The translations under genes were made by a program, and so were the position numbers. From an uncultured Prevotella sp. (GTDB lineage: Bacteria; Bacteroidota; Bacteroidia; Bacteroidales; Bacteroidaceae): a stretch of 64,000 bases of DNA. This document shows, in pieces, positions 27,600-34,963 of this stretch (the first letter of the stretch is position 1; each line of letters starts with the position of its first letter). Below the pieces are notes generated by a model. The model saw nothing but the letters and a program-made list of their open reading frames with translations, had not been told where the DNA came from and searched no databases. The stretch lies in NCBI GenBank assembly GCA_900322035.1, contig ONYL01000003.1, positions 17,808 through 81,807 on the forward strand. Direction: 5' to 3'.

Positions 27600-28730
27600 A
27601 TGATGATTAAATTTTTACTACTATGTACCGCGGCATTTATTACCACAGCCGCATCCGCACAGACCTACCGCCTCGACTCTATCTACAGCAGTCTTGGTAA
27701 TGAGGAGACCATTTTCGGTTACGACACCGACGGGCGTTTCAACCGAGTAGAACGCCACGACTACACCGGACTGGTCTACTACGACAGTCTTCTTTATAAC
27801 AGTAACGGTCAGATTGAGACCGACTATTGCTATCAGTACCGTGAGGATGACGAAGGATTCATGCTCGTCTCAAAGTGCTGCTATGGCTACGACGGCAACG
27901 GCAATCTGATTTGGCGCGACAACTACAATTCCGATGGCAGCGGAACGCTCGCGCAGAGTGCACACATCGTCTATACCTACGACGACCAAAACCGTTTGGA
28001 GAAATACAGTGAGTATTGGGCCGACGACCTGGAGAATCCCTTTGCCATCATGGCATATACCTACAACGAAGCTGGACAGCTTGAGTCTATCGCTGAGAAA
28101 TATGCCGATTTCTTCAATCCTTCAGACATAGAGGAGTCGTTCCGCACGATGTATGAATACGACGGGCTCGGACAGCTCGTCAGTGCCAAGGGTTACTATG
28201 TCAACTACGGTGATCTCTCGCTGGCCAACGAAAAGCAATATGACTACGACGGTCAGGGCAATGTCACTGAGGATCGTGTTGAGTCAAACGGAAATGTCGT
28301 CAGCAAGAACCAGTATCAGTATGACCTCACCGTCGATGCTGCCGATATTCACTATCCTGTTTCGAACGAATACAACATCGGCCGCACATTTGGACTGAAG
28401 AATAAGCTGCTCTCTACTGATGTCTATGTCAATAATGGCGATGGGCTTACTTACGGTTATTCCTTGACTTACGTCTATGGCCCTGCCGGTACTACGGATA
28501 TCCGAGAGATGGCAAGCTCCTCGGCCGTGGTCAATGTCGGGAATAAGACATTGCAAGTTGTTGGTGGCGCCAACAGTACCGTGAGTATTTATAATCAGAG
28601 TGGACACCTTGTTCTCCGTGCCATCGGCCGTGACCGTGTGGATCTCTCCTCACTTCCTTCAGGGCTGTATATTGCCAACGTGAGGGGTGTCGGTGCTCCC
28701 GCCTCGACGTATAAGTTTGTCCTCAAATAG
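27600..28730 (+). CDS. Secreted protein with YD/RHS-like repeats and sorting tail
   Basis: 376 residues. A signal peptide (KFLLLCTAAFITTAASAQ) is followed by repeated Y-D-x-x-G-x phrases: YDTDGRFNRVE, YNSNGQIETDY, YDGNGNLIWRD, YDDQNRLEKYS, YNEAGQLESIA, YDGLGQLVSAK, YDGQGNVTEDR. This is the short-strand repeat style of YD/RHS proteins and of Bacteroidota wrap-like repeats. The end, SLPSGLYIANVRG then a Lys/Phe-rich finish, is a type IX-type tail. It should be surface-exposed; the ligand is unknown. It is too small to be a toxin-delivering RHS protein and has no toxin domain. The divergent AraC-type regulator may control it. Confidence 0.8.
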   Translation: MMIKFLLLCTAAFITTAASAQTYRLDSIYSSLGNEETIFGYDTDGRFNRVERHDYTGLVYYDSLLYNSNGQIETDYCYQYREDDEGFMLVSKCCYGYDGNGNLIWRDNYNSDGSGTLAQSAHIVYTYDDQNRLEKYSEYWADDLENPFAIMAYTYNEAGQLESIAEKYADFFNPSDIEESFRTMYEYDGLGQLVSAKGYYVNYGDLSLANEKQYDYDGQGNVTEDRVESNGNVVSKNQYQYDLTVDAADIHYPVSNEYNIGRTFGLKNKLLSTDVYVNNGDGLTYGYSLTYVYGPAGTTDIREMASSSAVVNVGNKTLQVVGGANSTVSIYNQSGHLVLRAIGRDRVDLSSLPSGLYIANVRGVGAPASTYKFVLK

Positions 28731-28834
28731 TATATCTTTCTAAACGTGAGATGATCCTTAACCCGAAGATGTTGCGAGGGGGCGCAATAAACAGTGTAAC
28801 TTGCCCTCCTTTGGCCGACTGAATCCAACTATGG

Positions 28835-28867
28835 GCAGCAACAGCCGTTCATGAAGGCTGTTGCTGC
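28835..28867 (+). terminator. Hairpin after the YD-like protein
   Basis: 12-bp perfect stem, 9-nt loop, weak T-run. Confidence 0.6.
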
Positions 28868-28974
28868 TGCGGTTTGAAGAAGTCTTATGCGGTGGGGCGT
28901 TTGTAATAAAAGCGTATTGTTAGAATTTGTAGGAAAAGAGCTGCGGCGGAGCTTGTGATTTTGAGGTTTTTTAT

Positions 28975-28982
28975 TATATTTG
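28975..28982 (+). promoter_or_regulatory. -7 box TATATTTG of the nitroreductase gene
   Basis: Exact TAnnTTTG match 75 bp before the ATG at 29058. It overlaps the TTG at 28980 that would open a longer frame, which is therefore rejected. Confidence 0.65.
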
Positions 28983-29057
28983 CAATTGAAACATTCATTC
29001 TCCCTATCTACACAGAGACACAACAGCTCAAGGCAGTTTAAAAATCACAATATAGTT

Positions 29058-29843
29058 ATGCATATTCGTATTAATCCCGAGACATGTATCCAATGCGGCA
29101 GTTGCGTGGCTGTGTGCCCCGCAAGCATCTTCCGCCAGCCTGCTCCCCACACCCCGGTCACCGTTGAGCGTGAGGAAGTCTGTATCAAGTGCGGACATTG
29201 TGTAGATGTCTGTCCTACAAACTCCATCGATCATGAGCTTTTCCCTTTGGAGCGCCTTCATGAGATAGACTATCAGCAGATGCCGTCACCCGAACAACTG
29301 ATGAATCTGATTCATGCGCGCCGTTCCAACCGTACTTTCCTCAAGAAAGAAGTACCGGCCTCTTCCGTTGCCATGATGCGTGAGGCTGCTCTCTATGCGC
29401 CTACCGCCGGCAACAATCAAATGGTGGAGTTGAATGTCGTCAGTGATCCGGACAGAATTATTGACATCATCCGTTTCACCATCGACACCCTTGGCGAGCA
29501 TCTTGACATTCTTGGCCCTAAATATGCAGGTGTGGTCAAGGGTGCTCGCCAGGCTTTTGGACATGGCAAGGACGTCATTCTTCGCGGCGCACCCTATGTG
29601 ATGGTGTTTGCCTCCGACCATAGCTTTGGAGCCGCCGACTGCAATCTCGCTTATCAGAATGCCTCGCTGATGGCGCAGAGCTTAGGTGTGAGCCAGTTCT
29701 ATATGGGCTTTGTCATGACGGCTACTGCCTTAGCAGACCCGGAGCGTGTGAAGGAGCTCTTCGGCGTGAGTCAGAAGGTGCAGGCGCTGATGGCCTTTGG
29801 CATGCCTCGTCTTCGCTACAAGCGTTATGCCGAGCGAGGATAA
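29058..29843 (+). CDS. Nitroreductase with N-terminal 2[4Fe-4S] ferredoxin domain
   Basis: 261 residues from ATG 29058. The N-terminus has two cluster motifs, CIQCGSCVAVCP and CIKCGHCVDVCP, each followed by a P as in bacterial ferredoxins. From residue ~75 there is a nitroreductase fold: LIHARRSNRTFLKKEVP (FMN-binding RRS), AALYAPTAGNNQMVE and the C-terminal ALMAFGMPRLRYKR. Such proteins pass electrons from the clusters to FMN and reduce nitro or quinone compounds; physiological substrates are poorly known. It is cytoplasmic and transcribed alone. Confidence 0.93.
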   Translation: MHIRINPETCIQCGSCVAVCPASIFRQPAPHTPVTVEREEVCIKCGHCVDVCPTNSIDHELFPLERLHEIDYQQMPSPEQLMNLIHARRSNRTFLKKEVPASSVAMMREAALYAPTAGNNQMVELNVVSDPDRIIDIIRFTIDTLGEHLDILGPKYAGVVKGARQAFGHGKDVILRGAPYVMVFASDHSFGAADCNLAYQNASLMAQSLGVSQFYMGFVMTATALADPERVKELFGVSQKVQALMAFGMPRLRYKRYAERG

Positions 29844-29857
29844 AGAATTTCGGCTTG

Positions 29858-29885
29858 CGGGCCTCACAGATGCTTGTGAGGCCCG
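29858..29885 (+). terminator. Terminator after the nitroreductase
   Basis: CGGGCCTCACA / TGTGAGGCCCG, 11-bp perfect stem with a 6-nt loop, followed by TTATGTTT. Confidence 0.75.
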
Positions 29886-30014
29886 TTATGTTTCTGAAGC
29901 ATGACAGAGCCTTCTTGTGGTGCTGGATGAATTAATAGAACCACCCTATAGTTAAATTACTTTAAAAGAAGAAAAATTTAAAGAGAATTCGTTTTTATTT
30001 ATAAATAGTTTTCT

Positions 30015-30022
30015 TAAATTTG
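30015..30022 (+). promoter_or_regulatory. -7 box TAAATTTG of the small-peptide gene
   Basis: Exact consensus; the ATG at 30139 is 116 bp away, so the leader is long. An AAAGGAGG sequence at 30047-30054 is far from any start codon and is probably not a ribosome site for this gene. Confidence 0.6.
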
Positions 30023-30138
30023 CAAAGCAACCTAATAAACAACAAGAAAGGAGGAAGAATAACAGAAAATTATTAGTTTTTTTTTGTAAGGTGAGAACTA
30101 TCCATCAACTTTTTAACCAAACAAACCTAACTAAAGAA

Positions 30139-30366
30139 ATGAAAAAATTTGTAGTAGCATTCTTGGCTATGTTTTTCTTAGGGATGGGTACGGTATCTGC
30201 CAAATGGTATCCCTTTGACTTACGTAGCGGAAGATGGTGGATTAATTCAGATGACTTTGCTTCAATTGAAGACATGGTAAATTTCGCCATCTGGTTGGAT
30301 AATGTGACCGCGACTTGGGCCAACAACCCCATTATCAACTCTAACACAGCTTTCAAAGAGATTTAA
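30139..30366 (+). CDS. Small secreted protein (75 aa), unknown
   Basis: A clear signal peptide, MKKFVVAFLAMFFLGMGTVS followed by AKWYPF, would release a mature peptide of about 53 residues: Trp-rich (KWYPF, RWWINSDD, IWLDN, ATWANN), no cysteines, ending NSNTAFKEI. No family is recognised. The start at 30139 places the signal directly at the N-terminus; the longer frame from a GTG at 30091 is less likely. It is followed 76 bp later by the GLPGLI protein and the TonB receptor in the same direction, so it may be part of that system or its ligand (inference). Confidence 0.6.
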   Translation: MKKFVVAFLAMFFLGMGTVSAKWYPFDLRSGRWWINSDDFASIEDMVNFAIWLDNVTATWANNPIINSNTAFKEI

Positions 30367-30442
30367 GAAAGACTGAGTCGCCTCATTTTGCCAAGGTCTG
30401 CTCGCAAAGCGTTTAGACCTTGGCCATAATACAAAGATTCGT

Positions 30443-31324
30443 ATGAAAAGGTATCATTTTATCTTCAGCCTCTTGCTGTGCTGCGTTTTGGCGCATGGGC
30501 AAGACATCACCTTAGGCGGGAACATATCGGTGGAGTTTGTTCCCAAGAAAGTGTACGACTTCGCCACCGTTTCCGTCTACTATGACTATACGCAATCCGT
30601 ATTCCCGGGCGGCAAGGAAAAGAGGTATGGGGAGACGGTTCTGCTGATAGGGCCACAATATTGGGGATTTATGGATTGGAACTCCTACAAGTCTGACTCT
30701 CTCCAAGACGCTTACGCGGCAAAGGGACTGCCAAGCTCGGACTTGATAGAGACCCTCACACGCGAAAAGAAGGAAAAGGGAGAAAGAGCCGGCTACCTCT
30801 ACCCCATGGTGGCCAACCGCAGCGACGGAACCTGCACCATTCAGATGCGTGCCACCTCGTTCACGCCCTCCTACCAATATGAGGAGCCCCTGCCCGAAAT
30901 GGCATGGCAGTTGGAGAACGACTCGTGCAAAATCAAGAACTTGGACTGCGCCAAGGCTACATGCAAGTTCAGGGGCAGGAGCTGGACAGCCTGGTATACC
31001 GAGCAATACGACATACCCTTTGGCCCCTATCTGTTTGGCGGACTGCCCGGGCTAATCGTGATGTTGGAAGACAGCATCGGCGACTATTCGTTCAAGTTGA
31101 GTGGCATACAGGCGACACCCAACGGACGGCCAATCTATCTCCGCAACAAGAAGAACTTGGTGATCTACACCACACGCGAGAAAGCCATGCAAGGCGTGAA
31201 AAACGAGTGCGGCGATGTGTCGAAAGCCCTCTTGGCCCGTTCGCCCTCCATGGCCCGCCAGCATAATGGAGCCTTGCTCAACACAAAGAAAAGCGTTCCG
31301 TACAACCCCTTAGAATTAGAATAA
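30443..31324 (+). CDS. GLPGLI family protein
   Basis: 293 residues, signal peptide ending near AHGQDI. The diagnostic motif is FGGLPGLIVMLED, about residues 198-210, preceded by the usual WTAWYTEQYDIPFGPYLFGG. The family (Porph_ging, TIGR01200-type) is restricted to Bacteroidota, is secreted or surface-bound, and usually stands next to a TonB-dependent receptor; its biochemical role is unknown. The TonB receptor starts 4 bp after its stop codon, which indicates translational coupling. Confidence 0.92.
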   Translation: MKRYHFIFSLLLCCVLAHGQDITLGGNISVEFVPKKVYDFATVSVYYDYTQSVFPGGKEKRYGETVLLIGPQYWGFMDWNSYKSDSLQDAYAAKGLPSSDLIETLTREKKEKGERAGYLYPMVANRSDGTCTIQMRATSFTPSYQYEEPLPEMAWQLENDSCKIKNLDCAKATCKFRGRSWTAWYTEQYDIPFGPYLFGGLPGLIVMLEDSIGDYSFKLSGIQATPNGRPIYLRNKKNLVIYTTREKAMQGVKNECGDVSKALLARSPSMARQHNGALLNTKKSVPYNPLELE

Positions 31325-31328
31325 GCCC

Positions 31329-33914
31329 TTGAACCGCCTTTGTATCCTGTGCATGATGCTGCTATTGGCCTCGGCCGTTCTCGGCCAGAGCCTGCAGACG
31401 GTGGGCGGCAGAGTGACCGACGCCGCCTCGGGCGCTGCCTTGCCCTACGTCACGTGCAAGGTGGTGGACGCGAGGGGCAAGCTCATCACCTACGCCACCA
31501 CCAACGCGAAGGGACATTACAGCGTTGACTTTGCCACGGGAAAGGCCAACGCCATCGTCTTCTCGCTCATTGGCTATGCCAAGCAGAGGTTCAAGGTGTC
31601 GGCCCTGACAGGCCGCCTCGACGTGGCCATGAGGCAGGAGGACGTGCAGGTGAAGGAGGTGGTGGTGAAGTCAAAGCCGATTGTGACCATTGGCGACACG
31701 GTGAAATACAACGTGGCCTCCTTCGCGGGAAAGGGCGACCAATACATCGAGGATGTGCTGAGGAAGATGCCCGGCATAGAGGTGAAGGAAGACGGCAACA
31801 TATCCTACAAGGGCAAGAGCATCAACAAGCTGCTCATAGAGGGGCACGACCTCTTGGGCAGCAGATACAACCAGGCCACCCAGAACCTGCCCGCGGAGGC
31901 TGTGGCACAGGTGCAGGTGGTGGAGAACGACCAGCCCATCAATGCGCTCAAGGGCATCCTACATTCAGACAAGGCCACACTCAACCTGAAGCTGAGGAAC
32001 GGCTACAAGACAAAGCCTTTCGGCGAGGCTGTGGTCGGTGAGGGCTTGGGCGAGAAGCACCTCTACGACAGCAAACTCACACTGGTGGCCCTCAGCCGAA
32101 GATGGCAGGCCCTGCTGACCGGGCGCGCGGTAAACAACGGCACCAACTTGGGCTATGCCATGACACCCCACATAGACGTCATGGACCCAGAGGGGTACAG
32201 CCCATTGCCCAAACCGATACTGACGACAGACTACGATGTGAGATACGCCATCGCCGAAGGAAGATACTTGAAGAACCGCTCGCAGACAGGCGGACTCAAC
32301 CTGCTTTTCGGCGTGGGGCGATACGCCCATCTGCGCACGAACATCACTTATTATGGAACGGCAGACAAAAGCTCCGACAGCACGTCGAACGCATACGGAG
32401 GCGACTACACATTCCAGCTCTACGAGTCGAACCGCAGGAGGAAACGACTGCACGACGCCCACCTGGACATGACATACGAGCTGAACGCACCCAACGTCTA
32501 CGTGAGCAATGCACTAAAAGTGGCGTTGTCCTCTCTCACCAATGCCAATTCGCTCAACAGCAACTCGCTCAGGCAGGAAGAGAAGCGACACTCCCATCCT
32601 CTGACGATAGGCAACCACTTGGGCGTGAATGTGAAAAGGGGACGGCAACTGATCACCCTCCACTCCTTGGTGAGGTATGTGCGCAGGCCGGAGAACATGG
32701 ACGTTGACAGCCTCAATGCTCAAACAGATTGGTTTCCCACAGAGCGGCTGACAAGCCGGGAGCTGCTGACGAGAAACTCCATCGCCACGAGCGTCAGACT
32801 GGGCAAGAACGCTTTGGGACTCAAATACCTGTTGGAGTATAGGGCGGGTTGGCTCGATGTGCATTCGCCCGACAGCCTGTGGGTCTCCACGGTGAACAGG
32901 CGGATGCTCAACTCGCTGCAAGCCTTCTACACGTTCAAGTATCCATCGGGCAACGTGAGCGTCTCCCTGCCCTTGCAGTGGTATGCCTTTCATGGAAGTT
33001 GGGGAGGTGGGAAGGAAGAGAGCTCCAACCTGCGCCTCGCCCCTGTGGTGGCATGGAAGCACCAGTTCTCTCCCTTTCTGACTTGGAACATGAGAGGGTC
33101 GCTCAATGAGGTGCCATCAGAAGACGTTGTGGGCGGTGACCGCTTGTTCGTCTCCTACAGGAACATGCGCTTCTCTCCACAACGCTTGGGCTGGAACCGG
33201 ACATTGTCGCTCACCTGCACGCTCAACTACACCAACCTCATCAACATGCTCACTTGCAATGTCTTGGTCACCCATTCCTGGAGCAGGGCAGACTGCTATG
33301 AGGACTACCAATACACGCCCTCCATCACCTATATCCATACCGTGTGGGGAAAGAACAGGGCCAAAGTGCTGTATGGCTCGCTGCTGGTCAGCAAGTCTTG
33401 GCTGGACTGCGGGCTCGCCGTGAACGCCTCGGCCAACTACAACAGGAATGAGCGCACGCTGTCGCAAAACGGGTTGCTGGCCGAAGTGAGGCAAAACATC
33501 TTCACGGCCAACGCAAGCGTGGCGTATGACAAGATCAAATGGATGGAAGTGAGAAACACGTTCACGTTCAATCTGGCGTGGCAGGACAAGACACAGGGGA
33601 ACGTCAGCCACACCATGCGCAGCTTCTTCAACGACCTGAGGGTGTCGGCCTACCCCGTGGAGCAGTTGCGCATAACGACGACCATCACCCAAACCACAAC
33701 CCAAACGTCGCAGCACGCCTACTGCACGAATGTGTTTGTCGACCTGACCACCCTCTACAAACTGGACAAGCGCTGGTCCCTGTCGCTTCACGTCAGCAAC
33801 CTCCTGAACAGGAAACAGTATGTGGAAGCTTCATTCTCCGGCCTCAACCGGCATTCACTCACCCTACCTCTCAGGGGACGCGAGGTGATGATGAAAATCT
33901 CATTCAAGATATAG
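31329..33914 (+). CDS. TonB-dependent receptor-like outer-membrane protein, GLPGLI-linked
   Basis: 861 residues counted from a TTG at 31329, four bases after the GLPGLI stop; an ATG at 31353 (MMLLLASAVLGQ) would leave a shorter signal peptide and is the alternative. A carboxypeptidase-regulatory-like domain (TVGGRVTDAASGAALPYVTC) is followed by the plug-like GDTVKYNVASFAGKGDQYIE, VLRKMPGIEVKEDGNISYKG and INKLLIEGHDLLGSRYNQAT, then a barrel ending ...RGREVMMKISFKI. It lacks the standard SusC signature and a SusD partner. The pairing with a GLPGLI protein is a known gene neighbourhood with unknown cargo. Confidence 0.9.
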   Translation: MNRLCILCMMLLLASAVLGQSLQTVGGRVTDAASGAALPYVTCKVVDARGKLITYATTNAKGHYSVDFATGKANAIVFSLIGYAKQRFKVSALTGRLDVAMRQEDVQVKEVVVKSKPIVTIGDTVKYNVASFAGKGDQYIEDVLRKMPGIEVKEDGNISYKGKSINKLLIEGHDLLGSRYNQATQNLPAEAVAQVQVVENDQPINALKGILHSDKATLNLKLRNGYKTKPFGEAVVGEGLGEKHLYDSKLTLVALSRRWQALLTGRAVNNGTNLGYAMTPHIDVMDPEGYSPLPKPILTTDYDVRYAIAEGRYLKNRSQTGGLNLLFGVGRYAHLRTNITYYGTADKSSDSTSNAYGGDYTFQLYESNRRRKRLHDAHLDMTYELNAPNVYVSNALKVALSSLTNANSLNSNSLRQEEKRHSHPLTIGNHLGVNVKRGRQLITLHSLVRYVRRPENMDVDSLNAQTDWFPTERLTSRELLTRNSIATSVRLGKNALGLKYLLEYRAGWLDVHSPDSLWVSTVNRRMLNSLQAFYTFKYPSGNVSVSLPLQWYAFHGSWGGGKEESSNLRLAPVVAWKHQFSPFLTWNMRGSLNEVPSEDVVGGDRLFVSYRNMRFSPQRLGWNRTLSLTCTLNYTNLINMLTCNVLVTHSWSRADCYEDYQYTPSITYIHTVWGKNRAKVLYGSLLVSKSWLDCGLAVNASANYNRNERTLSQNGLLAEVRQNIFTANASVAYDKIKWMEVRNTFTFNLAWQDKTQGNVSHTMRSFFNDLRVSAYPVEQLRITTTITQTTTQTSQHAYCTNVFVDLTTLYKLDKRWSLSLHVSNLLNRKQYVEASFSGLNRHSLTLPLRGREVMMKISFKI

Positions 33915-33982
33915 CGGCAGACGAGTCCTCTTGGAGAGGAGGGGGGAGACAACGACTGCCATCCAACCCCATGGGCCGTGTA

Positions 33983-34021
33983 GGTAGGGTTAGGTTCGAC
34001 CATTAAAGGAATGGCCCTACC
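33983..34021 (+). terminator. Terminator after the TonB receptor
   Basis: GGTAGGG / CCCTACC arms followed by TTTATTATT. Confidence 0.65.
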
Positions 34022-34298
34022 TTTATTATTCGTAGAACATTGCTTCACGACCGACACGAGGCACAGCCCCAGCTTTTGGTGGCATCTCGGTTGGAAGATT
34101 GTGGACACTCATATAAGGCCGGTTCTAAAAATTAGGCTTAGAAGCCAAGCCGATACGGATATATGTTGTTTCGGTCGTCTTCTGCATCTATCGGTCTCAA
34201 AACGTCAAGTCTCATCGGTCGTGTAGCCCGCTACACTCCCTCTTCAACTTACGTTTTGAATCCCGATATATTGCACAACCTTTTCGACAAGCCAAATG

Positions 34299-34327
34299 GG
34301 CAGAGCCAAGCTCGCTTGAGCTCTGCC
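34299..34327. repeat. Strong imperfect hairpin
   Basis: GGCAGAGC-CAAGC, two bases, GCTTG-A-GCTCTGCC: 13 pairs with one bulged A. Function unknown. Confidence 0.6.
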
Positions 34328-34376
34328 ATGGCGAAAAAGGTGTAACCATTCAATTTAGGCCGTCCTGTAATTGATT

Positions 34377-34408
34377 AAAAAATCCCGAGGCTATTCCCGG
34401 GATTTTTT
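34377..34408. terminator. Bidirectional terminator-like hairpin
   Basis: AAAAAATCCCG / CGGGATTTTTT with A-run on one side and T-run on the other, able to stop transcription from both directions. Confidence 0.8.
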
Positions 34409-34500
34409 GTATTGGTATGGCAGAAGTTGTGTATTTTTCTTTTCCATCTTTTCATTTTGAGGTGTCAACCGTATTTAAAAAAAGATAAGAAAAAAGATTG

Positions 34501-34517
34501 CGGCACAGGTTGTGCCG
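34501..34517. repeat. Small hairpin CGGCACA-GGT-TGTGCCG with T-run
   Basis: 7-bp stem followed by TTTTT; a second GCGGCACAA lies about 50 bp further. Possibly a terminator of a lost gene. Confidence 0.5.
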
Positions 34518-34670
34518 TTTTTGATGAATCTTCTATTTGCGGCACAAGTCAGCAGATATGGTAAGCGAGAGACTTCTTGCTCTTGACAACAAATGACAAT
34601 CTGTAAGCACATTTGAAGACGCTGAAACCAGGGGCTGTGTGTTCCCGTGGTGTTCCCGAGGGAAAAAGAA

Positions 34671-34699
34671 AAAGGAGTTAGATTTACTCTAACTCCTTA
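34671..34699 (-). terminator. Terminator after tRNA-Asn
   Basis: AAGGAGTTAGA / TCTAACTCCTT 11-bp stem; on the minus strand it is followed by TTTTTCTTTTTCCC, directly downstream of the tRNA. Confidence 0.8.
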
Positions 34700-34709
34700 A
34701 TTTGTAACG

Positions 34710-34783
34710 CGCTCCAGGATGGGCTTGAACCAACGACCCCCTGATTAACAGTCAGGTGCTCTAACCAACTGAGCTACTGAAGC
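34710..34783 (-). tRNA. tRNA-Asn (anticodon GTT)
   Basis: The minus strand folds as a tRNA: acceptor stem GCTTCAG / CTGGAGC (one G-U), D-arm GCTC-AGTTGGTTA-GAGC, anticodon arm CCTGA-CTGTTAA-TCAGG with anticodon GTT, T-loop TTCAAGC. The T-stem GTTGG / CCATC has one U-U mismatch, which is unusual. CCA is not encoded. Confidence 0.93.
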
Positions 34784-34925
34784 AGTGTGCAACCTTGTTC
34801 TGAATTGCGAGTGCAAAGGTACAACAGTTTTTTCAAACTGCCAAACTTTTCTCTACTTTTTTTTGAATTTTCCTCAATTATTTTAAAAATCCCGCCAAAG
34901 ATGGGATTTTCACCTAATTATATAT

Positions 34926-34933
34926 TACTTTTG
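34926..34933 (+). promoter_or_regulatory. -7 box TACTTTTG of the S41 protease
   Basis: Matches TAnnTTTG, 30 bp before the ATG. Confidence 0.6.
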
Positions 34934-34963
34934 CACGCATAATCTATAAACGATACATCGAGA

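Larger units (their letters stand above)
28731..29057. other. Gap with terminator and nitroreductase promoter
   Basis: Contains a 12-bp hairpin GCAGCAACAGCC / GGCTGTTGCTGC at 28835-28867 (likely terminator of the preceding gene) and a -7 box at 28975-28982. No other gene was seen. Confidence 0.6.
33915..34709. other. Gene-poor tract between TonB receptor and tRNA-Asn
   Basis: No gene that I can defend. It contains four hairpin elements (33983-34021, 34299-34327, 34377-34408, 34501-34517), a repeated GCGGCACA motif (about 34499 and 34551), and the sequence GTGTTCCCGTGGTGTTCCCG at about 34640. The arrangement, beside the 3' end of a tRNA gene, suggests remnants of an integrated element; no integrase gene is present. 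Confidence 0.45.

Noticed and set aside
33539-34006. 155-residue frame overlapping the TonB receptor end
   Set aside because: Out-of-frame shadow of the barrel; low complexity and no start context.
34163-34345. 60-residue frame in the gap near tRNA-Asn
   Set aside because: Contains a strong hairpin and no recognisable protein pattern; kept only as part of the unexplained gap.
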